This document shows, in pieces, positions 11,584 through 24,535 of a stretch of DNA of 64,000 bases (its first letter is position 1; every line of letters begins with the position of its first letter). The translations under genes were made by a program, and so were the position numbers. This stretch comes from Tetrahymena thermophila SB210. Lineage: Eukaryota > Ciliophora > Oligohymenophorea > Hymenostomatida > Tetrahymenidae. The DNA is taken from the NCBI RefSeq assembly GCF_000189635.1, contig NW_002476507.1:806001-870000 (forward strand), given 5' to 3'. Under the pieces are notes generated by a model, which was not told where the DNA came from, did no database searches, and saw only the letters and a list, made by a program, of their open reading frames with translations.

Positions 11584-14500
11584 ATGGATGATAATTTCGA
11601 TATTACGAATCCTGGTATTGAGCAAAATAAGTCAGGATAAATATTTAAGAAAATCATTATGCCAAGCAGCAACACCCAATAAAATTTGTTAAGCAGCACA
11701 CTACGTCCTAAATCTGAACGCAAAAAATTAAATTAAAGTGATGATGAAGCAGACAAACTTGTATAAGAGAGAAAAGAAAGATATTGGGAGTAAACAATGG
11801 CAAAAATAGCATTTACTCCACCAGATGAAAATTACTATAAAGAAAAAAAATATGTTGTTAAGCCAGGTTTTGGTTTATTTAAGGCATTTGCTTCAGCCAG
11901 GGTAGGCTTTAATAATTTACATATAAATATACCAGAAACTTTGATGGTATAGGAGTCTAATACATTTCTTCTTTATACTGATGAATATGGAAGGGTAAGG
12001 AGAAAAGCAGATTCTTCATGGATTGAATTTGAAGCCAAGTAAATAAATGTGTTAATTTAAAACTAAAATTTTAGCAGGAATAATTGTATTAAATAAATTA
12101 ATAGATATTTTAAATAAATTAGTTAGCTGCTTTGCTTTAAAAAATACAATAAATATGTCCTCAATCAAGTTTTGTTTTTTCATTATCATACAATACAACT
12201 TTGAATAATATTTTTTTAGTATATTATTTAATTAATATTTTTTTATAAAATATTTGTAAAGGTGTAGAAGAGAACATGAATACTTTTGTCTCAGATTTAA
12301 ACAATCTATAGAAGGTTAATCTAAGAATCGTAAGTTTAATGAAAGAATGAGCATCTTTGAATTATACGAAAAACTAGATATTAAATAAAATCCTGAGTGT
12401 CCTGTAATGATACTTCGTGGTCAAGCTTAGAATGATTGGAAATTATCTTAAAACGTTTATTAAGCTAAAACCCTTAATGAAAAAAGATAAACAGATGCAA
12501 GCAATAGCAGCGTTGAATAAAGATTCATTTTTTCAAGGCCAATGAAAGTAATTTTAACATCAAATATTTAATAAATCCTTAAATAAATTTTATAAATTTA
12601 AGGCAACTCTCATTAGATTAGTCTATAACACAAGAAATTCGAAAGATACTGTTGCAAATTATGCATTCAGAATATAAAGCTATAATGAAATTTTTGATCC
12701 AGATCTAAAGAAGAATATTAATTTAAAAGCTTGCATAAACTAAGAGAAGAAAAATAGTTTTGATGTTTAAAATGTAAAAGGAAATGGATTAAAAGAGTAA
12801 ATAAATAAATAAAAATTTATCGATATACTTTTATTGATTATTTATAATTTTAACAAAGATTTGAAAGATAGGCAGAGAGTTTAGTCAGATTTTTAGAAAA
12901 AAATAACTAAATTAGAATAAGATAAGTTGTTCTTGACTTTATATAAGATTTAGAAGGAAAAATATGGTTAATTAGTATGAAGAGTATAAGAGCAGAAAAC
13001 ACAATTTCAATGGAAGAAATTATGGCAAAAAAAGCAAGTAAGCTTATCTTTTATGTGAAAAGCAAATTAAGAAATAATTATCAATTTTCAACATAGATAC
13101 TGATGAAGAGGATTCAAAAAAGACATTGGACCAATTAACATGCTCTGTTTATTGCAAACTGTGCGGAATCTTATTTAAAAAAGATGACGCGAGTAAAGTT
13201 TTAACATACAAAGTAATAATTATTTTAAATAAATTTAAATCATTCAATTTATAAATTGTAATTAAAAGCTACTTTGGGAATTAGTTTAACATTTAAAGAA
13301 GAGAAATATTCCTTTAAATAATATCAAAGTTTCTCATAGTTCAACTAGACCTTGTCGTGTTTGCAATTTGTGTTATATGCTTGTAGTAGGAGAGCATGAA
13401 TTAATTGAAATTGAATAAAAATTCGCAGAGGCTTAAAACATTCCAATCTACGATGCAGTTATTAGAGTTCCTATAGATACCAAACCTAAGCATCGTCCAG
13501 CACTTCTAAGCGAAACATTAAATTAATGGCGTTTATTGTTCTACATATGTGATATTAGCAATATTGGCATTGATTAAAATATAGATTTTTAAAACCTGTA
13601 TTTCTAGTATAAGCTGCATAATTATAAAACAAGCTTCAAAATAAGTGTCAAAGATTCTGATACTGACAGAAGAAACCTTACATCTGATTAGAATTCTTAG
13701 AATAGAAATAGCTTTAAAAGTATAAGAAGTGACCAAGTAAAGAGTCCAACAAATTAACAATAGCAGCAAACTCAAAGTTCAAGACACTATTCCCATCTTA
13801 GTATGAATCATATTCGTGTGCACTATTTCTTTAGCGAGGATTTAAACATAGAAAAATTCCTTAAAGATACCCAAATTAAAGTAAGATTGACATAAGGACC
13901 AGATTGGAATGCTTTTCTTGCTGAAGGTTCATCTAAAACAATCTCACATTTCAAAAACAAAGAATAAGGTGGTTAGCGCCATTCCTCTCAAATTCTTCTT
14001 TTCTTTGAGAATGCCAAATATTGCGTACTTAAAATAAATGCTGGTCTAGTGTGTGATGGAGAATATAATACTGGAAAATTAAATCTCCATAAGCACAACG
14101 ATATTTATTTCCCTGATGAAAGTTTCTATAACTCGAATCCATTCCCAGATGAATGGATGGAAATGTTTGATCCCCAATACGTGGTAATTGCTTATATATT
14201 TTTAATTCAAAATACTATAAATTTGCAATTTTTGTTTAATTTAATTGTTTTAAATAATTTTTTAAAATTTAAGTCTCGTAAAGAAGATATGAAAGAATAA
14301 GAAGGAACTGAAAAATACTCTCCAAAGTGTACTCCAGCTGAATTAAATAAAATGATTGATTTTAATTCGCACAAAAGTAAATTGAATGCATAAAGCATAG
14401 TTTCTTAAATGATAAGAGCTAAATCTGCAGTAACAATAAAACAATAAACTGCAACACCACAGTAAAACTAAACACCTGCATAGTTTTCAGCTAAAAATTA

Positions 14501-14984
14501 ACTTTTTGGTGCTTATGGATTCGAACCTAATGAGCACCAGCAAAACTACACATAAAATACCTAAAAAAATATGCATTAGTAAGATTAGGATTAAATTTAA
14601 TCTCTTAAAGATAAAAGAGCTGCCACTGCTAAAGATACTCTAAGAAAAAATTAATCAGAATAAAAAATTAAGAGGCCTGTAACAGGTATTTAAGCATACA
14701 ACTCCTAAGGTGATCCTAATTTAAAATCCTAACCAGGATAAGATTAGAGACCTCAGCCTAAAGGATCTTATGGGTTCTTATTAGGAAGTGACGATAAAAA
14801 GAGTAGAGCTGAAATGCTTGCTTCTATAAAGAAATATGGTTAGCACTCTAATGATGAAGATGACGATGAATTTGATGATATGCCTGATGAAACCGAAGAA
14901 ATAATTACTGAAAAATTAAAAGAACACTTCAAGTTAATAAACAAAATGAATGAAAATTAATATGAATAATAGCAGTAGTAGTGA
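11584..14984 (+). CDS. Large uncharacterised ciliate protein with CxxC-containing module
   Basis: Six exons, ATG at 11584, TGA at 14982-14984, about 970 residues. The first intron begins GTAAATAAATGTG and ends before GTGTAGAAGAG, joining EFEAK to CRREHEYFCLRFK in frame. A second, about 12548-12601, joins FSRPMK to ATLIRLVYN. Recognisable stretches are VVLDFIQDLEGKIWLISMKS (about 12925-12985), then RPCRVCNLCYMLVVGEHEL with a C-x2-C-x2-C pattern (about 13350-13400), then a beta-rich section with LNQWRLLFYICDI and QYKLHNYKTSFKIS that could be a C2-like fold. The C-terminal third is Q-rich and ends in an acidic helix. The LDFIxDxxGxIWLI and PCRxCxLxY stretches recur, from memory, in ciliate and algal hypothetical proteins. 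I know no function. The gene stands alone on the + strand. Confidence 0.75.
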
Positions 14985-15887
14985 ACTTTCCATTTTTGAT
15001 ATGAAATTTTATTTACTCTGGTTGAGTTTTTGTTTGTATATAATTAGGTATTTCATTTTCGATATTTTTAAAGCTAGTTTTTAAGTTAGAACTAAAATAA
15101 ATTGGTAAATAATAAATTAAATTAATATGTAAAGAGTTAAATTATTTTTTTTTACTCTAAAATCAATTTTTTAGTTTGTTTCTTTTTAATAAGAAAAAAA
15201 GTAATTCAATATTTTTAAAGAAAAAGATAATTAAAAATAAAGAAATTTATTTAAATTTCATTTTTGATGTTCTGAATAAACCTAATTCAATAATGAAAAA
15301 AATTTAAGTGCATTTTTAATATATAAGTAATAAATAGTAGTTTATTATCAGAAAGTAAAAATTTTATTGTTTTAGTCAAATTTTACAAGATAATTATTAC
15401 CTATGAATAGTAAAAATTAAAAATTTAGTTTAATCGACACAATAAAACTTTATGTATTTAAAGAGCTTAAACAAAAATAATTACAAACTATTTTACACAG
15501 TAGAAGTAAAAGATATGAATAAAAATGTGAATTTCTTCATTTAAATTGAATTTTTTTAATATGGATTTCTAGTTGGTTTTTATTTTTAAGTAAAAACCTT
15601 TTAGTATATTTTTCTAATATTTAAATTAAAAAAGTGAAGAAAATATTTTAGATTTTAAAATTTATTTGTTTTTTATATGATATAAAACTGATATTTCTAA
15701 ATATATAAATTAAATTACGAAGTAGAAGTAACATATATACATGAACACATATATTAGCCAAAAATTAATTATTTAAAGAATTTTTGATTTTGTATTTATA
15801 TATTTTTTTACTTTTCTAATTTAAAAGTTATTAAAATTTAAAATTTTTGATTACTTTTATTTAAAAGTTATTATTTATATAATTCAT
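14985..15887. other. Convergent intergenic region
   Basis: Lies between the 3' ends of a + and a - gene. Strongly AT-rich, with no terminator-like hairpin or gene that I can support. Confidence 0.55.
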
Positions 15888-16564
15888 TCAGCTCATTTAT
15901 ATTTAGATTTGTGGGGCAGTTGAATTATATACTCTACCTTTTAAAATAGATTAAACAATCCAGTCAAACCCCTTTTCAGTTTAATTATCATTATCATATC
16001 TGGCCATTATAACTTTTTATTTAGGATATCCATCATCTGTGAGCTCAAAATCAGAATCAGGATCTTAAAAAAATAAAATATATTTTGATAAATAAATATT
16101 ATTTTCCCTTAGACTCTCGATCCAAATTTTATCATAATCTTCATAGCCTGGTGTAGTGCAGTAAATTATTCCATTAAATTTGTTTAACTACTTTTCATAC
16201 TTTTCTTCTAACATATCAGGAGCTATATCTAAAAGTTTAATATATAAATTTTAATCAACTTAAATATCTAATTCTTCAAACTCTTCCTTTCCTTTTTCTT
16301 CTTTAATAAACTCTTCAAAGTTTCTCTGTAGAATTTTATACTTGATTTCTCGTTCAGAGCCAATCATCAAAATTTTACACTGCTTTTGCTTACAACATTT
16401 TGCTAAAATTTACCCCATTCTATAATCCTTAAAATCTTATCACTTCTTTTTTTAAAACAATACTGTTCTATATTATTTATTATCAAAAGCTATAGAATTT
16501 TAATTAAAACATCAAAATTTTCTATACAATCTTAAGGATTAATGTAAATAAGATCAAAATACAT
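15888..16564 (-). CDS. Small uncharacterised protein
   Basis: The main exon is an open frame from ATG 16418 (MGQILAKCCKQKQCKILM) to TGA at 15888, 176 codons. An upstream exon starting at 16564 (MYFDLIYINPQDCIENFD) can be joined in frame through an intron of about 87 bases, with a GTTTTA donor and a TTTTAAG acceptor. The joined protein would be about 195 residues, running into DYRMGQILAKCC. The order of short hydrophobic strands (CKILMIGSE, FNGIIYCTTPGY, KYILFFQDPDS, QKVIMARYDN) suggests an alpha/beta fold. I do not recognise a family. The donor is weak, so the start may instead be 16418. It sits just downstream of the tRNA gene on the same strand. Confidence 0.55.
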
Positions 16565-16632
16565 TTTACATCAAAAAGTAAATGTTAATCAAATTAGCAG
16601 ATCTCTTTTTGCTAAAGAAAAAAAAAAGAAAC

Positions 16633-16712
16633 GACAACTGCAGGATTCGAACCTGCGCGGGTAAACCCAAAAGATTTCTAGTCTTCCTCCTTAACCACTC
16701 GGACAAATTGTC
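16633..16712 (-). tRNA. tRNA-Ser (anticodon AGA)
   Basis: The reverse strand folds as a class II tRNA. A seven-pair acceptor stem (GACAATT with AGTTGTC) encloses a D-arm containing GAGTGGTTAAGG. The anticodon loop CTAGAAA gives anticodon AGA (reads UCU). A long variable arm (TGGGTTTACCC) and a T-arm GCAGGTTCGAATCCTGC follow. The long variable arm and the anticodon agree on serine. No CCA is encoded and no intron is needed. It is not one of the Gln tRNAs that read UAA/UAG. Confidence 0.95.
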
Positions 16713-17033
16713 TTGATTGAGATAATACTAAATAAATCAAAAATTAAAATTTTGATTGATAAAATATAAAATGAACCAAGATAATCAGAAATAAAATATG
16801 CTGCATAAATTTATTTAATTAATATTTCTTTCTTAATAATCAAATTTTTAAAAATTTTCTAGTTTATAATTGATAGACAAATTTTGGTATTGCAAAATAA
16901 TAATGAAAAATTCATGAAACTTTATAAAATTACTTTTTTTAAAAAGAAATATTTATCACAAGTAAATATTTTTTACAAATAAAATTCATAAAAAATTTAA
17001 TTTTTATTAGAAATTATAATTTTTTTTCTTTTC
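16713..17033. other. Spacer upstream of the tRNA
   Basis: AT-rich spacer between the tRNA-Ser gene and the stop of the following - strand gene. No feature recognised. A and B boxes of the tRNA promoter are internal to the tRNA. Confidence 0.5.
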
Positions 17034-18854
17034 TCAATTTGTAATTTGAGGCAATGTGTAATCTAATTTTTGATTTTTTAGATTATGTGTTAAAATATCC
17101 CGATTGAAGATATCTGAATAATAACGCTTAAGGAATTGCTGGCTTTCAAAATTATAAAAGAAATCTATTTCTTCCTCATCCATTTCTAGTAGTTCTTCTA
17201 TATTAACTTTTTAATCTTCTCTAACTTTTTATAAATTTTAGATTATTTCTTCGGATATTTAAGGTGTTAGAAAAGCAATAAAATCTATAAAAGGGCAGTC
17301 GAAATTATTGTTTTAATCAAACTCTTTGCAGAGATCTATAATCTAATGTTCAATATCTACTTTAATTTCTATATTATCTAAAGTGATAAAATCTGAGCTG
17401 AACCTTACAGTTTAATTGAAGTTCCTCATATTATAAGCAAAACGATTGAAGTAGCTAATGGAAAAAGCAGTAACATAATCTCTCTTTAAAAAATCAATAA
17501 TTCCATATTTCTTCATCATCAATTCAAAATATTAGGGTTCAATACATAACATTTTCAAAAAATCTTTACTAATTCCATTATCAACAAAACCAATATTTCC
17601 TGTGTTTATGTCGAAAACATAGTGATTAAAAATATAATATTTATAGTTTGGAAGTGTTTTTAGCTTAAATTCTTCATACTTCATTTTAGAATGTTCTTTT
17701 CTTTTCATAATTAACTCAAAAGAAGCTCTATTATTCTGTATCATTAGGGCTGTCTCTAATCCTATGCGTGTCTTTTCTTACAGAAGCTAAAGAGAATCGT
17801 GTACTTACTTAGCATATTAGTCATTTAAACTTAATAAATATTGGCTAGCAGCTTAAAATTCCATTTGTGTTTAACACGTATGCTGCAATCCTACTTCATA
17901 TAAATTACTGATTTTATATTCTTTTACATATGATATTTTTTTATAAAGATTCAATTAAGATCTTTTAGATTAAACTATTTTTTTTCCGACTATATTATCA
18001 TATTATATTACTATATCACAAAATAAGAAAAATTAATAATTGAGCTATACAGGTTTTGTCATTATAATATTTATGGTTTTTTCACCTTTCTACTTTTTTC
18101 TTTCTTTTAAAATTACCTACTTTTTTGTAGGAACCAAAGTATAGTCTACTTATTTTAATTTTTCAACTTTAGGCTTTTTAACTTTTTTAATTTTAAGACT
18201 TAATTATTTCTAATTGTCTAACTTTTAGCATTTTATTGAAGTAATATCTGATTCACATTCATTATTCTGAGAAAGTTATTAACTTTGACTTTCTTGTTCT
18301 ACAAAATGTTTTATACATATTTTATGCTTTTTATTTTCTAAGTTATTTGCTAAAATAGAAAAATCCTCAGAATCTTCTTCTATAACTATTACGTCTTTAG
18401 TTATTAAGTATTTATTACTTAAATTTATGCTTTATTTAGTAGTTGCTTTTATATCATCAATACATACATTTTAATAATTTTTTTGAAGAACCATAACTGA
18501 ATCATTTGATTCTTCATTTTAGCTGTGCGCATTTTAATCAATTATGTTATTTATTTATTCTTGCAGAGAATCTTCAACCCTATTAAATGAATGATTTATT
18601 TCAAATTATTGTAAATCTATAGTACTATTGCTATTACTTTAAAGTTTTTAATTATTTTCAACTCTTTAATTGTTTATCTTCATATTTTGAGAGCTATTAT
18701 TTAGCTCAGTCTACTAAAATTAATGGTTATGATGTTCTTAATCAGCAAAATAAATCTAATGAGTTGCTTATTGCTATTATAATTGTATTGGTTTATCTTA
18801 AGCAAATGGAAAATGTTCGTTTTGCAGTTAAATATCTTCATAACTTTAACTCAT
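17034..18854 (-). CDS. 606-residue intronless unknown protein
   Basis: A single ciliate-code frame of 607 codons, ATG at 18854, TGA at 17034. The N-terminal 240 residues are Q/N/S-rich with acidic patches (VIVIEEDSEDFSILANN). A lysine-rich stretch follows (KIKKVKKPKVEKLK), a plausible nuclear localisation signal or nucleic-acid contact. The C-terminal 300 residues look folded: YEVGLQHTCQTQMEFQAASQ, a long amphipathic helix to about 17700, then YYIFNHYVFDINTGNIGFVD and DFLKMLCIEPQYFELMMKKY. The strand-turn-helix order of the last part is vaguely PAS-like, but no diagnostic residue supports it. A nuclear regulator is one guess from the basic tract; nothing proves it. The lack of introns is unusual beside the multi-exon neighbours. 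Confidence 0.8.
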
Positions 18855-19838
18855 GAAATAGATCAATTTAAATTTATATATATAATATTATTATAATTCT
18901 ACTACAAATTCAAATTGAAAATATTGCTTAGTTACTAATGTTCACTTTTTAAGTCTTAAAATTTAGTTTTTTTAATTAATGTGTTTATTAACAAAAAATA
19001 ATATTTGCTTCTTTTTTAATGTATCGCTGATAATATTAATCAAATTTTTAAATGTAATTATTTTTTTATAATTAATTATTCTGTTTGTTTGCTTACTAAG
19101 AATGAAATTTGTTTCTGCTATTTCTTTTTAAATATAACACTATTAATATCTTTATTTACATCTTTCCTCTTATCTAAACTTAATAAAAATAAACCATATA
19201 TTCACTAATGTATTTTGTCTTTATAACTTACTTTACCATGAAATTTTTTTCATTAATTTTTATAAACAAAATTTAATTTGTTCGATTTTATTAAGAGTTT
19301 ACAAAAAATTTTTTTTTAGTTGCAAATAAAATTTTCATAAAATAAGATTAACTTTGCCAGCAATTTACACAATTTTTCAATTTTGTCTATTAAATGATGT
19401 TTTTAATTTCAAAATCGAAGAGTTGAAATAGATAGTATTGTACTGTTTATCTTTTAAGGAAAATTCGCATTGATACAACACATAGTATGAAATATTTAAT
19501 ATTATTTTGTTGACTTAAACTGGCTTTAATTTTAAGTTAATAATTTTTAAATTATATAAAATCGATAAAAAGTAAAGTTCAATGATTAAAAAAGAGTTTG
19601 TTTCATATTTTTGATAATTATTTAAATATTTCTATTTTAAATGAATTTTTAGTTGAAATTTTATTTATTTTAAATTAAAAAACAATTTATAATTTTGATA
19701 GCTTTTAATTTTAGTATTTAATTTCTAATGTAAAATTTATAAAAAAGAAAATTTGATAATTTTCATGAATTTGCTTTCTATTAAATAAATATTACATTGT
19801 ATATTTGAAATAAAATTAAAAATTAATTAAATTAAAAT
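18855..19838. other. Intergenic region
   Basis: About 1 kb of AT-rich sequence upstream of the 606-residue gene and downstream of the coiled-coil gene on the same strand. No gene or RNA recognised. Confidence 0.5.
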
Positions 19839-22800
19839 TCATAATGATTAAATGAATTTAAATCCTATTGTTTCTATGATAGCTTTTATATTTTGGCACC
19901 AATCTACCTCTTTTTCAAAAATCATCAACAGATCTTCTTGTGCCAAAATTCCTAGAATAAAAAAATCCTCTAAATCTCCTTTTTTGAATAGTTTTAGCTC
20001 TTCTGGAAATATCTTTAATAAAAAGAATTAAATTAGATTGATAAAAATTAAATTTTAATGATAAATTTTCATTCAAGTTTATTTACAAAATATCTTTTGC
20101 TGTTCTTCTGAATAAAAATCTTTAATTTTGTTTTAATTTTAACTTTAAATATGAAAAATTGTTTACTTTTCTATCAGGAGCTACTAATGGTTCTTTGCGA
20201 ATTTGAGGTTTATTTTCTACTTAAATGTGAGCTAAATTTTATGGGATAGTCGGACAAGTTTATTTAAGATAATCTATTATAAGCCAATGCATTATAGAAC
20301 CTATCCAAGTGCAATTGCTTTAAATTTTATTAGTATCAAATTAGTATTTTTGTTACGAACCAATAATATTTCTATAATAAAATGTTAATGAAAATATTAC
20401 TCAATATATTATTAATTTTTTGGTTTTGAGGTGTCAACATTATAATAAGGTAGGACAATTTTATATATTAATAGACGTATAAGCACAAGACATAGTATAA
20501 GCATATTCTACGAACTCTAGTTAATGTTCCTTTTAATAAAAAATTAAATTAATTCACTTAAATATACATTAATATGTATTCTCTATTAAATATTTTCAAT
20601 AAAATAATTGATAAAAAATTTCATTTATTTTTCTGCTCATTTACTATTAAAAAACTAAAATTTATATTTATACTATAATTAATAAGATGAAACTAGATTA
20701 AAGAATGAATGTCCTTGAATAATTTTATCTTCTAAAAATAAGGAACTCACTAGGTTGGGATATGTAGTTTAATTTTAAAAGCTTTGTGAATAAAATACAA
20801 ATATTTAGTTACTTTATTGATCCATAATAACTAAAGCTTAATCTATTCATTTCGAAACGCTACAAATAATTGTTAGGTAAATGACAACCATTAGATGTCA
20901 TTTCTTTCAATAAACTAAAGGTTTCTTTACCCAGCGCTTCTTAGCTGAAGTTATCAAACAACCCATCAAATATATTCTTTACAATTAACTAATAAATTTA
21001 CAAAATTTAAGATTTATTTTTTGATAAACTAATATGAATTTAACTAAAATTTCAGTCAGCCTTTTGTCTTTGTCTTTTCCTTCTATCAATTTTCCAGATT
21101 TTTTCAATGCCAATTCTTGCTTTTAGTTTTTCAGCTATATTTAACATTAAAATAGAGGTTTGATTAATATTAATTCAAGCAGATGAATAATAAATTAAAA
21201 TCAGTTAATTTGTTGAAAGTACTCGCTCTAAGCCTGTTTTAGAAGCTGACTTCATCCACTCAATAATTTTCTAAATTTTTTGATAAAAATATTAAATATA
21301 TTGTTAAAATTCATATAGAATTACATTTGAACAAGTACCCATCAGCTACATTAAATCAGTCATTTATTTCTTCCTTTTATTTTTAATAAAATTTGGTAGA
21401 TAGGTACGAACATAGTAAATTGATAATGACAGCACTAAAAATTAAAGTCTCAAAATCTTCTTGATTTTTTTCATGTTAAACCTTTTTATCGTAAAATGAA
21501 TTAAATTTTATTTAACATAATGATTTCAATCTTAAGAATTAGTTTCAGTTTTAATATTTTAAAAAAAGTATTTTTACTTTTAACCTTATACAACAGTAGA
21601 TTTTTTACTTGAGACTGCTTTAGTTATTTTCTTTGTTTATTTTCTTTTATTTTCCTCTTCTAACCTTAGCTTCTCTTCTTCAAGTTCTCTATTTTTTTAT
21701 TCAACTTAATCTAACTAAAAGAGTAATTTATTTCTTTCCTCAACAAGATCTTTATTATCTGCAAATTTCTCTAGCATGTAATCCAATCCAACTTAATAGC
21801 CTAACTCCTTTTTGAGTAGGATATTTTATCTTCTCTAATTAAAAATTATTTTAAAATAGAGTGAATTTATTAATAAAATAAAAGAACTTAAAATTGTTGA
21901 ACTTTTTTTAAGATAATAACAAACAAAATTTATTGTTTTATTAAAAAAAGTGATATTTTTATTACTATTTCTTTGAATTGATCAGTTAGTTCGCCAACTA
22001 TTTAAATAAAATGATTTTTAGTTTAGTAATAAAATTATTTGATAATGTATTTAAATTGCTTGAAAAAATTCAAAAATTAGTTAAGCATTACAAACTTATG
22101 AGGATAATGCAGGGTTAAAAGGAAGAATAAATGGAATTTTTTGATTATTTTTTTAATTTAAGATGTTATTCACTGTGCTTTTATTTTTCAAAAGAGGTTC
22201 TGACAAAAATAAATGAGCTATATCTTTTGACTATTTCAACACTGAATTCGAGCTCTCAAGTTATTTAATTTTTCTTTCAAGCATAAGTCGTTCTTCATAC
22301 TCTTACAAATCTTCTCCTTAAAAAATTTAGTTTTTTAGCTTACTAGATTTATCATATAACTCCTATTTTGTTAACAGAAAAATTATTATACAATTTTATA
22401 TCTTGTCCTTGCATCAAATACATTTTATAAAAAAATTGGTTTTCTTTTTTACTTAATTATATTTATCTAAGAAATCAATTTCTTTCATTTGGTTTTTTGA
22501 AGCAATTTTTGAAATATAGTTTCTTTCTTAGTAGTGTAAATACTTACTATACTTTTCTTAATAGCTTTATAAACCACTGTTTGGATTTGAATCCTCATTC
22601 TCTCTAATTTTTTTCGTATTGCTATTCAATAAGTGTAAAAACTTTATACTATAGATATTGTGTGATTATTTTACTAAATATTGTTTTAAGCTGCTTATGC
22701 TAGTGTATTTAACCCACTGCTTCTCATTCTATCCATATTTTAATTCTTTAATGTGTTATCTCCATAATAATTCTAAATATTTGGGTTTATATTTTATCTT

Positions 22801-23470
22801 TATTATCTAATTATAATTTTTTTAAATTATTTAATTAATCATTTTTACTAAAAATATAATGCATTATTACTGAATTTAAGGATTTTATTAATTTTTTTTC
22901 TACTAGTTTAAGTACATATTCATCTCACCCTCGAAATTGCTAAGAGGATCAAAATTGCTTTAAAAACCTTTTTTATTATGTTGATCGTAAGACTGAATTA
23001 ATTATGAAATCTGGTTTAGCTTAAATTCTTTCTCTCCACCAAAAACTGAATTCACATTTTTTCTTTCTATCAAATTGTCTAAATTTTTTTCTATTGATTG
23101 TTTTTCATAAATTAGAAAATTAACAAAGTTAAAGTAATAATTTTAATAAAAATATTACCATACTGCTTTTATGTGCCTAAAGATTCTTCGATTTCTTTTT
23201 ATATTTAATTCTACACTATTTATTACTATTTTAGCTTATAAGCTTACTAATTCAAAATCCTTTGATTGTTTTAAAGAGTGACCTATAATCATAATTTATT
23301 TTGATAAAAGTTAGGTTGTATTTAAGATAGTAAACTTTTGATTATAAGAAATAAAATGTATTTTTTACTGCATTTCTATCATTTAAATATTGAAAATAAT
23401 CATTAATTATCAAGTTAGGATTCTAAGCATAAGGAGATTGGTTTGATGAATAATTTCCTTACTATTACAT
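19839..23470 (-). CDS. Multi-exon coiled-coil protein
   Basis: Starts at ATG 23470 (MQQQGNYSSNQSPYAQNPN) and ends at TGA 19839, with about nine or ten exons. Pieces in order: KQSKDFELVSLQAKIVINSV; NLIERKNVNSVFGGEKEF; YLELLWRQHIKELKYGQNEK followed by SLKQYLVKQSHNIYSIKFLH; LTKQELYDKSSKLKNQIFQ with EYEERLMLERKIKQLES; DLVEERNKLLFQLDQVEQKN and LEEEKLRLEEENKRKQ; DFETLIFSAVIINLLCSYLS; LFDNFSQEALGKETFSLLKE; and a C-terminal ILAQEDLLMIFEKEVDWCQN. The middle is clearly coiled coil, while flanking parts look helical and globular. No known family is recognised. Because exons were joined by eye, a split into two genes cannot be excluded, although no internal start with an upstream promoter-like gap stands out. 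Confidence 0.55.
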
Positions 23471-24535
23471 TGAATTTTATATAGAATTAAAAATAAGAAG
23501 ATATTTTAAGATAAATAAGTAAAAAGTTATAAGTTTAATTTTTCAGTGTTATCAATCTATCTATGAATATATGTTTGATTTATTCTATTAAAAAATAATC
23601 TCTTTTTAATTATAAATATCTGATGAAATTTTGTGTACACAGTGACAATTAGGAATAATTATTAGAAAATTCGCATATTTAATATTTTATAAATATTGTT
23701 TTTTTAATTATTCTATCTAAATGTAATGAAAAACATTAAATATTAAAAATATATATTTTAAATTTGTTTTTTTGCAAATAGTCATTTTATGATGAATTAA
23801 TAGCTATTAATCTTTTGATGAAATAAATTTTTAATTGACGATCACTTTTAATTAAATAAGTTATATGATGGTAAGAGATTTTAATTTTTTAAAATTTGAA
23901 AACATTGTAAAATAAATTAATCAAGTATTGTATAAGTCGAATAATAAACTGTATGCTTGCTAGTAATGAAAAGTAATAAAATAAACAAAGTTATAAATTA
24001 CATTTGATTCTAATAAAGTAGAATATTTTTATTTGGGATGAAAATTAATTACAATTCATATTAAGTATATCCACAAAAATATATATTAATTATTTAATAA
24101 CTAATTTTTCTAGAAGATAAATCATAAAAAATACTGAATAAGAAATAATATATTTATTTTATTTAAGTAACATTTAAGTGTTTCTTATATTGCAACTCAA
24201 GAGAAATAAATGGTAATTTAATTATTTTTATTAATTAGAAGGATTGAACTAATGATTAATTGTTTTATTGGGAGTTAGTATTATTTGCAGACAAGTTAGT
24301 TAGTTATTTGGTTGTCCATTTCAGCTACTTTTATTTATAATATGAGGAATGTAGAAGAGGAAGAAGTGAAATTTTGGTAAAGTTGACGTTTGTTTTTTTG
24401 ATTGAGCCAATAGTTGATAGTTGTTTGTATTTGTAGTAATTTATATTAAATTCAATCCTTCTTTCTCTGATTGCAAAATTGCTTTGATTTTTATATTTAA
24501 TAGTAGAAAGTTATGTAATAGCATTTTCATCAATC
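23471..24535. other. Intergenic region
   Basis: About 1.1 kb, AT-rich, upstream of the coiled-coil gene and downstream of calcineurin B on the same strand. Nothing further recognised. Confidence 0.5.
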
